Positions 58,439 to 64,000 of a DNA stretch of 64,000 nucleotides are shown here, in pieces (the first letter of the stretch is position 1; each line of letters begins with the position of its first letter). Under the pieces are notes generated by a model. The model did no database searches. It saw only the letters and a list, made by a program, of their open reading frames with translations, and was not told the DNA's origin. The stretch comes from Stenotrophomonas maltophilia (GTDB taxonomy: Bacteria > Pseudomonadota > Gammaproteobacteria > Xanthomonadales > Xanthomonadaceae), in NCBI GenBank assembly GCA_002387845.1, contig DGLB01000073.1, positions 38,160-102,159 of the forward strand, read 5' to 3'. The position numbers were made by a program, and so were the translations under genes.

Positions 58439-60277
58439 TCATGGCTTGGCCGTGTCAGCGGTGAACGGCGGCATGCGCGCCCACCAGTAGTACATCACCC
58501 AGGTCTCGCCCGGCACATAGGCGGGCACCTGCGGCGGCTCCACCAGGCGCCAGGCGTCATACACCACCCGGTGGCTCGCCGCATACCACTGCGGGATGAG
58601 GTAGTGGCCCGCCACGATGATGCGCTCCAGCGCATGGCAGGCAGGCAGCAGCTCCTGCTCGCTCTTGGCGCTGGCCATCTTGGCAATCATCGCGTCGACG
58701 GCCGGGCTTTGAAGGCCAATGAAGTTGCCCGAGCTTTCCTGGTCCGCCGCCGCGCTGCCAAACAGTTCGGCATATTCCTGCCCGGGGATATTGGTGCCCG
58801 GGATGTTGACCGATATCAGGTCATAGTCGAACTTGTCGACCCGCTGCTGGTAGAGCGCATAATCGGCTACCCGCAGCCGCAGCTTGATGCCGAGCTTTTC
58901 CAGGTTGCGCATCCAGGTCGAGACGGTGCGCAAGCCGCCTTCGTTGCTGTCCAGAAACTCCAGCTCCAGCGCCTCGCCGTTGGCATTGCGCAGCACGCCG
59001 TTGGCGTCTACCTTCCAGCCAGCTTCGGCCAACAGCGCCTGCGCCTTGCGCAGGTTGTCGCGCAGGCTGCTGCCCTGGTCGGTACGTGGTGGGCTTTGTA
59101 TCGGGCCCAAGGTGCCGGCGGGCAGGTCCTTCTCAAAAGGCTTGAGCAGCGCCAGCTCGGCGTCGCTCGGGCTGCCGTGGGTCTCACACACGGTATTGCC
59201 AAACAGGCCATGCACGCGCTCGTAGGCACCGTAGAACAGCTGGCGTTGCATCCACTCGTAGTCAAAGGCCAGGCCCAGCGCCTCGCGCACCCGCACGTCT
59301 TGAAGCACCGGGCGGCGCAGGTTCAGAAAATAGCTCTGAAAACCGGACGGCAGCTTGTTGGCAAATTCCCCCTTGCGCAGCTCACCCCGGTCAAAGCGCT
59401 TGCCATACAGGCGCCGCGCCCAGTCACCGGCACTGAAAAAACGCATCACATCGAATTCACCGGCCTTGAGCGCCTCCAGCTTGGCGGTGTTGTCCTTGTA
59501 GATCTTGATCGTGATCCGGTCAAAATTGGCGCTGCCCACGCGCACCGGCAGGTCCTTGGCCCAGTAGCCGGGGTCGCGCACATAGGTGATGTCCCGGCCA
59601 AACACCACCGGGCCGATCTTGTAGGGGCCGCTGCCGATCGGCATATCGGTCACGATCTGGTCAAAGCGCTTGGGCTTGCCATCGGCGCCCAGGCCCCAGT
59701 CGCGGCTGAAGACCGGCAGGCTGCCCACGGTCAGCGGCAGATCGCGGTTGGGCTTCTTGAAGCGAAAGCGCACCGTGCGGTCATCGATGACATCGCAGCC
59801 TTCCACATCGGCTAGCAAGGTCTTGTAGCCGGGCGCAGCGTACTGGCTGATCAGTGCCTCGTAGCTGTGCTTCACGTCCTGCGCCAGCACCGATTTGCCA
59901 TCGTGAAAGCGCGCCGCCTTGCGCATCTTGAACGTGGCGGACATGCCATCGGCTGCCACATCGATGTCCTCGGCCAGCAGCCCGTAGCCGGTCGTCGTCT
60001 CGTCCAGGCTGGCGATCAGCAGGCTGTCAAACAGCATCTCGGTCAGATAGGCCGGGGGCGAGCCTTTGATCGTGAAAGGGTTGTACTTGTCAAACGTGGA
60101 GTAGCGCAACGCGCTGACCAGCCGCAACTCTCCGCCCTTGGGCGCATCAGGATTGGCATAGGCAAAATGCTTGAAATCCGCCCCGTAGCGCGGCTCGCCC
60201 CAGAGGGCGTAGGCATGGTTGGCCCAGGCAGGTGCTGCCGCAGCAGCCCACAAAATCAGCGGAAGGCAGAATCGCAT
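58439..60277 (-). CDS. yejA: Peptide-binding protein YejA
   Basis: The 612-residue periplasmic protein MRFCLPLILWAAAAAPAWAN has a signal peptide ending after AWA. The family pattern includes HFAYANPDAPKGGELRLVSA and YNPFTIKGSPPAYLTEMLFD. An early segment GYGLLAEDIDVAADGMSATF is the SBP_bac_5 core. It binds oligopeptides for YejBEF. A longer frame reaches the fabI gene antisense and is rejected. Confidence 0.93.
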   Translation of the reverse strand: MRFCLPLILWAAAAAPAWANHAYALWGEPRYGADFKHFAYANPDAPKGGELRLVSALRYSTFDKYNPFTIKGSPPAYLTEMLFDSLLIASLDETTTGYGLLAEDIDVAADGMSATFKMRKAARFHDGKSVLAQDVKHSYEALISQYAAPGYKTLLADVEGCDVIDDRTVRFRFKKPNRDLPLTVGSLPVFSRDWGLGADGKPKRFDQIVTDMPIGSGPYKIGPVVFGRDITYVRDPGYWAKDLPVRVGSANFDRITIKIYKDNTAKLEALKAGEFDVMRFFSAGDWARRLYGKRFDRGELRKGEFANKLPSGFQSYFLNLRRPVLQDVRVREALGLAFDYEWMQRQLFYGAYERVHGLFGNTVCETHGSPSDAELALLKPFEKDLPAGTLGPIQSPPRTDQGSSLRDNLRKAQALLAEAGWKVDANGVLRNANGEALELEFLDSNEGGLRTVSTWMRNLEKLGIKLRLRVADYALYQQRVDKFDYDLISVNIPGTNIPGQEYAELFGSAAADQESSGNFIGLQSPAVDAMIAKMASAKSEQELLPACHALERIIVAGHYLIPQWYAASHRVVYDAWRLVEPPQVPAYVPGETWVMYYWWARMPPFTADTAKP

Positions 60278-60397
60278 GCGACAATTCTGCCCTAGCTGGC
60301 CACCTGTGCAAGCGTTTACCCCCGAGAAACGCTCTGCCCCGGTGCCAGGTCTTTTTTGGCCATGCCTCATGGCCTGGAACTCATCAGGAGAAGAACA

Positions 60398-61198
60398 ATG
60401 GGATTTCTGACCGGCAAGAAACTGCTGATCACGGGCGTGCTGTCCAACCGCTCCATCGCTTACGGCATCGCCAAGGCCTGCCACCAGCAAGGCGCCGAGC
60501 TGGCTTTCAGCTACGTGGGTGAACGCTTCAAGGACCGTATCAGCGAATTCGCTGCCGAGTTCGACTCCACGCTGGTGTTCGATTGCGATGTGGCCGATGA
60601 CGCCCAGATCGAAAAGATGTTTGCCGACCTGGCGGGCACCTGGGGCAAGTTCGACGGCTTTGTGCACTCGATCGGCTTTGCACCGCGCGAAGCGATTGCC
60701 GGCAACTTCCTCGATGGCCTGTCGCGCGAAGGCTTCCGCATTGCGCATGACATCAGCGCCTACAGCTTCCCGGCGCTGGCCAAGGCCGCCCTGCCCTACC
60801 TGAACGACAAGTCGTCGCTGCTGACCCTGTCCTACCTGGGTGCCCTGCGCTCCATCCCGAACTACAACACCATGGGCCTGGCCAAGGCGTCGCTCGAAGC
60901 CTCCGTGCGCTACCTGGCCGAAGCCGTGGGCCGCACCGAAGACGGCCGCGCGATCCGCGCCAACGGCATCTCCGCCGGCCCGATCAAGACCCTGGCCGCT
61001 TCGGGCATCAAGGACTTCGGCAAGCTGCTGGGCCGAGTGGCCGACGCCGCTCCGCTGCGCCGCAACGTGACCATCGAAGACGTGGGCAATGTCGCCGCCT
61101 TCCTGCTGAGTGATCTGGCTTCGGGCGTGACTGCCGAGATCACCTATGTGGACGGAGGCTTCAGCCAGACGGCAGGCCTGTCGGCCGACCAGGTTTAA
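60398..61198 (+). CDS. fabI: Enoyl-ACP reductase FabI
   Basis: The 266-residue reductase MGFLTGKKLLITGVLSNRSI has the NADH-binding GVLSNRSIAYGIA, the catalytic YNTMGLAKASLEASVRYLAE (Tyr about 157, Lys about 164) and RANGISAGPIKTLAASGI. It completes each fatty-acid elongation cycle. AGGAG lies 8-9 bases before the ATG. Followed by a strong terminator. Confidence 0.95.
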   Translation: MGFLTGKKLLITGVLSNRSIAYGIAKACHQQGAELAFSYVGERFKDRISEFAAEFDSTLVFDCDVADDAQIEKMFADLAGTWGKFDGFVHSIGFAPREAIAGNFLDGLSREGFRIAHDISAYSFPALAKAALPYLNDKSSLLTLSYLGALRSIPNYNTMGLAKASLEASVRYLAEAVGRTEDGRAIRANGISAGPIKTLAASGIKDFGKLLGRVADAAPLRRNVTIEDVGNVAAFLLSDLASGVTAEITYVDGGFSQTAGLSADQV

Positions 61199-61214
61199 GC
61201 CCTTCCGCTTGAAC

Positions 61215-61249
61215 AAAAGCCCTGCAGGCTGGGAGCCTGCAGGGCTTTT
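61215..61249. terminator. Bidirectional terminator between fabI and copA
   Basis: A perfect 16-base inverted repeat (AAAAGCCCTGCAGGCT and its complement) around GGG ends in a T-run on both sides. Confidence 0.92.
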
Positions 61250-61268
61250 TCATGTCCAGCCGCATTGT

Positions 61269-63767
61269 CTAGACGCTAAAACGGCGCAGCCGCAACGCAT
61301 TGGCCAGCACAAACACACTCGACAGCGCCATCGCCCCCGCCGCAAACACCGGCGACAGCAGGGTGCCATTGATCGGGTACAGCAGGCCCGCGGCCACCGG
61401 GATCAGCGCCACGTTGTAGGCAAAGGCCCAGAACAGGTTCTGGTGGATATTGCGCATGGCGGCGCGCGAGAGCCCGATGGCGGTCACGACGCCGCGCAGG
61501 TCGCCGCCCATCAGCACCACATCGGCCGACTCGATGGCGATATCGGTGCCCGAGCCCACGGCAATGCCCACATCGGCCTCGGCCAGCGCGGGCGCATCGT
61601 TGATGCCATCGCCCACATAGGCCAGCGCACCATGTGCGGTCCGCAGGCGTTTGACGGCCTCGACCTTGCCATCGGGCAGCACCTCGGCCACCACCTCGTC
61701 AATGCCCAGCTGCTGGGCAATCGCCTCGCCGGTGCGGCGGTTGTCGCCGGTGATCATCGCCACCTTCAGCCCCATCGCATGCAGGCCCTCAATGGCGGCC
61801 CGTGTCGTCGGCTTGATCGGGTCGGCCACGGCAATCATGGCCGCCAACTGGCCATCGATGGCCGCATACAACGGCGTCTTGCCTTCGGCGCCCAGGCGGG
61901 CCGCCTCGCCGGCAAACACCGCCACACCGGCGCCCAGCTGCTGCATCATGCGGTCTGCGCCGACTTCCACCCGCGCGCTACCCACTTGGGCACGCACGCC
62001 AAATCCGGTCACCGATTCAAAGCCGGACAGCGGTGGCAGTTGCAGGCCTTCAGCCTGCGCGGCCTGCACAATGGCCTGCGCAATCGGGTGCTCGGACTGG
62101 CTCTCGACGGCTGCCACCGCCGCCAGCACGGCGGCGCGCTCAAAACCGGGGGCCAGCACCAGGTCGGTCAGCGCGGGCCGGCCTTCGGTCAAGGTGCCGG
62201 TCTTGTCGACAGCCACCACCCGGGCGTCTTTCAGCAGCTGCAAGGCTTCGCCCTTGCTGAACAGCACGCCCAGCTGGGCGGCGCGGCCGGTGGCCACCAT
62301 GATCGAGGTCGGCGTGGCCAGGCCCATTGCACAGGGGCAGGCAATGATCAGCACGGCCACCGCATTGACGAGAGCCAGACTCAGCGCCGGCGACGGGCCC
62401 AGCAGCAGCCAGAGCACAAAGGTCAGCAAGGCGGCGGCCATCACGGCGGGCACAAACCACATGGTCACCTTGTCCACCACCGCCCGGATCGGCAGCTTGC
62501 CGCCCTGGGCCTGCTCGACCATGCGGATGATCTGCGCCAGCACGGTGTTGCCCCCCACCTCGGTGGCCTCCAGCGTCAACGCGCCCTTTTGGTTAATGGT
62601 GCCGCCCACCACCTGGGCGCCATGGGTCTTGTGCACCGGCACGGGCTCGCCGCTGATCATCGATTCATCGACATAGCTCTCGCCCCCGGTCACCCGGCCA
62701 TCGACCGGAACGCGCTCGCCAGGGCGCACCTGCACCGTGTCCCCGGGCTGCACCGCGTCAATGGCCAGCGACTGCCAATCGCCATCACGCAGCACCCAGG
62801 CCGTCTTGGCTTGCAGTTGCACCAGGCGCTTGATCGCCGCCGAGGTGTTGCCTTTGGCGCGCGCCTCCATCCATCGGCCCAGCAGAATCAGCACCACGAT
62901 CACCGCTGCCGCCTCGAAATAGACATGCACAGTGCCCGCAGGCAGGACGCCAGGCGCAAAGGTGGCCACCAGCGAATACAGATAGGCCGACAAGGTGCCC
63001 ACTGCCACCAGCGAATTCATATCCGGCGCCGCACGCACGAGCGCGGGCAGCCCCAGGCGGTAAAAGCGGCGGCCCGGCCCTGCCAGCACCAGGCTGGTCA
63101 GCACCCATTGCAGCAGCCAGTTGCTCTGCTGCGGCAGCCATTGGCTCACCCAGTGGTGGAAGCCCGGCAGCACATGGCCGCCCATTTCCAACACAAATAC
63201 CGGCGCAGCCAGCAGGGCTGCGATCCACAGATCACGCCACAGGCCTTGCTGTGCCTGCTGCTGGCGCTGGGTTTGCGCATCATGGGCATCGGCTGCCGCG
63301 CCAGCGTCTGCCACCTGCGGCAGGCTGCGGGCGGTATAGCCGGCCTTGGCCACGGCGGCCAGCAGTTGCTCGGCCTGCACGCCCGCCGTCAGCTGCACCA
63401 TCGCGCGCTCGGTGGCCAGGTTCACAGCTGCGGTCTGCACGCCAGGCACAGCCTTCAACGCCCGCTCGACCCGGCCTACGCAAGAGGCGCAGGTCATGCC
63501 CTCGATCTCCAGCTCCAGCGCATGCGCAGGCACCTTGTAGCCCGCTTTGTGCACCGCTGCCACGGCCTGTTCCAGCAGTTGGGCGGCGGGGGCCTGGTCG
63601 CCCAGTTGCAGGCTGGCCTGCTCGGTGGCCAGGTTGACATGGGCGCTCAGCACGCCAGGTACGGCCTGGAGCGCACGCTCGACACGGCCGACGCAGGAGG
63701 CGCAGGTCATGCCCTCGATCGGCAGTTGCAGCAGTGGGGTAGCAGAGGAGATGGTGGGGGCAGTCAT
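61269..63767 (-). CDS. copA: Copper-translocating P1B-type ATPase
   Basis: The 832-residue ATPase starts MTAPTISSATPLLQLPIEGM. Two heavy-metal domains carry GMTCASCVGRVER (about 19-31 and 87-99). The membrane CPC motif is IACPCAMGLATPTS, the phosphorylation loop DKTGTLTEG, the hinge GDGINDAPAL and the A-domain TGEP-type SGEPVPVHKT. It exports Cu(I) from the cytosol. A MerR-type promoter lies just upstream. The earlier ATG at 63,812 lies within that promoter and is rejected. Confidence 0.95.
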   Translation of the reverse strand: MTAPTISSATPLLQLPIEGMTCASCVGRVERALQAVPGVLSAHVNLATEQASLQLGDQAPAAQLLEQAVAAVHKAGYKVPAHALELEIEGMTCASCVGRVERALKAVPGVQTAAVNLATERAMVQLTAGVQAEQLLAAVAKAGYTARSLPQVADAGAAADAHDAQTQRQQQAQQGLWRDLWIAALLAAPVFVLEMGGHVLPGFHHWVSQWLPQQSNWLLQWVLTSLVLAGPGRRFYRLGLPALVRAAPDMNSLVAVGTLSAYLYSLVATFAPGVLPAGTVHVYFEAAAVIVVLILLGRWMEARAKGNTSAAIKRLVQLQAKTAWVLRDGDWQSLAIDAVQPGDTVQVRPGERVPVDGRVTGGESYVDESMISGEPVPVHKTHGAQVVGGTINQKGALTLEATEVGGNTVLAQIIRMVEQAQGGKLPIRAVVDKVTMWFVPAVMAAALLTFVLWLLLGPSPALSLALVNAVAVLIIACPCAMGLATPTSIMVATGRAAQLGVLFSKGEALQLLKDARVVAVDKTGTLTEGRPALTDLVLAPGFERAAVLAAVAAVESQSEHPIAQAIVQAAQAEGLQLPPLSGFESVTGFGVRAQVGSARVEVGADRMMQQLGAGVAVFAGEAARLGAEGKTPLYAAIDGQLAAMIAVADPIKPTTRAAIEGLHAMGLKVAMITGDNRRTGEAIAQQLGIDEVVAEVLPDGKVEAVKRLRTAHGALAYVGDGINDAPALAEADVGIAVGSGTDIAIESADVVLMGGDLRGVVTAIGLSRAAMRNIHQNLFWAFAYNVALIPVAAGLLYPINGTLLSPVFAAGAMALSSVFVLANALRLRRFSV

Positions 63768-63795
63768 GGCGGTTGTCTTTCTATCCATGGCAGCC

Positions 63796-63826
63796 ACTTT
63801 AAAGATTGCCATGGTGTGAATGTCAA
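63796..63826 (-). promoter_or_regulatory. CueR/MerR-type promoter of copA
   Basis: On the minus strand TTGACA (-35) and TAAAGT (-10) are separated by 19 bases, the long spacer typical of MerR-regulated promoters. The spacer is rich in dyad symmetry (ACATTC...GGCAATCT), as CueR operators are. Copper-responsive control of copA is likely. No cueR gene is in the window. Confidence 0.7.
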
Positions 63827-63887
63827 GCCCCTGCCAACGGCGGGTGAAAACGCAGCGGGGGCAGCGCGGGCAGCGCCGCCCGCTGCC

Positions 63888-64000
63888 TTACCAGTTGCTC
63901 TGGATCTTGCGCCGGCCTTCCTGCGGGAACGCGGGCTTTTGCGGCACATAGCCGCCAGGCTGCGGCTGGGGCGCGCCCTGGCTGCCCGCCGCTGCTGCGC
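63888..64000 (-). CDS. C-terminal fragment of an unknown protein (partial)
   Basis: The visible 37 residues read AAAAGSQGAPQPQPGGYVPQ then ...EGRRKIQSNW and a TAA stop. A Gly/Pro/Gln-rich tail of a protein whose bulk lies off the right edge. Too little remains to name. Confidence 0.45.
   Translation of the reverse strand, partial: AAAAGSQGAPQPQPGGYVPQKPAFPQEGRRKIQSNW

Noticed and set aside
58439..61216. A 925-residue start for YejA reaching across fabI
   Set aside because: The extra N-terminal part is antisense to fabI; a normal signal peptide begins at 60,277.

Overview
The window appears to join two different bacteria. From the left edge to about 45.2 kb the chromosome is xanthomonad, most likely Stenotrophomonas. 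It carries thrS-infC-rpmI-rplT-pheS-pheT-ihfA-merR-tRNA-Pro, a pnp-rpsO-truB-rbfA-infB cluster, GTAG-type palindromic repeats and a GH18 chitinase. From about 45.2 kb to the right edge the proteins look like Burkholderiales, most likely Comamonas: the IF-2 N-terminal half, NusA, RimP, CbpA/CbpM, LivGF, YejABEF, FabI and CopA. The change falls inside infB, at the nearly invariant P-loop codons (about 45,190-45,260). It keeps the reading frame, so infB looks intact but is a hybrid. A chimeric (probably metagenomic) assembly joined at a conserved k-mer is the simplest explanation. These assignments rest on remembered family sequences, not on a search.

Region 1 (1 to about 27.6 kb) is most of a lambda-like siphophage prophage whose left end lies outside the window. 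On the minus strand, in transcription order: a lysogeny/early module (Cro-like, an 81-aa protein, CII-like, small proteins), a Toprim/SF3 primase-helicase, a cluster of inverted 9-bp repeats, terS, terL, an HTH protein, gpW, portal, a fused prohead protease/capsid protein, a DUF2190-type capsid protein, a lysis cassette (muralytic enzyme, holin-like, Rz with nested Rz1, a 31-aa membrane peptide), then head-tail and tail genes. On the plus strand: the CI repressor, a two-gene unit (proline-rich 41-aa protein plus SLATT-like membrane protein), small early genes, a C5 cytosine methyltransferase with a long overlapping second frame, an excisionase-like gene and a tyrosine integrase. Seven similar-looking small genes run antisense between 19.2 and 21.5 kb. 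Three minus-strand cargo genes (DUF4747 and two membrane proteins) lie between the integrase and tRNA-Pro(GGG). Three 11-bp-phased repeats beside the tRNA look like integrase arm sites, which suggests the tRNA is the attachment site and the cargo is part of the prophage.

Region 2 (27.6-45.2 kb) is core xanthomonad chromosome on the minus strand, broken by a plus-strand iron-uptake type trio (DUF3325, small membrane protein, PepSY) and by repeat-rich spacers around the chitinase gene. Attenuator-like terminators precede pheS and thrS, and infC appears to start at ATC.

Region 3 (45.2-64 kb) is the Comamonas-like part: the rimP-nusA-infB operon, a thioredoxin-like protein, cbpA-cbpM, a lipocalin, livG-livF, the yej peptide transporter (interrupted by an opposite-strand DUF2127 gene), fabI, and a copper ATPase under a MerR/CueR-type promoter with a 19-bp spacer.
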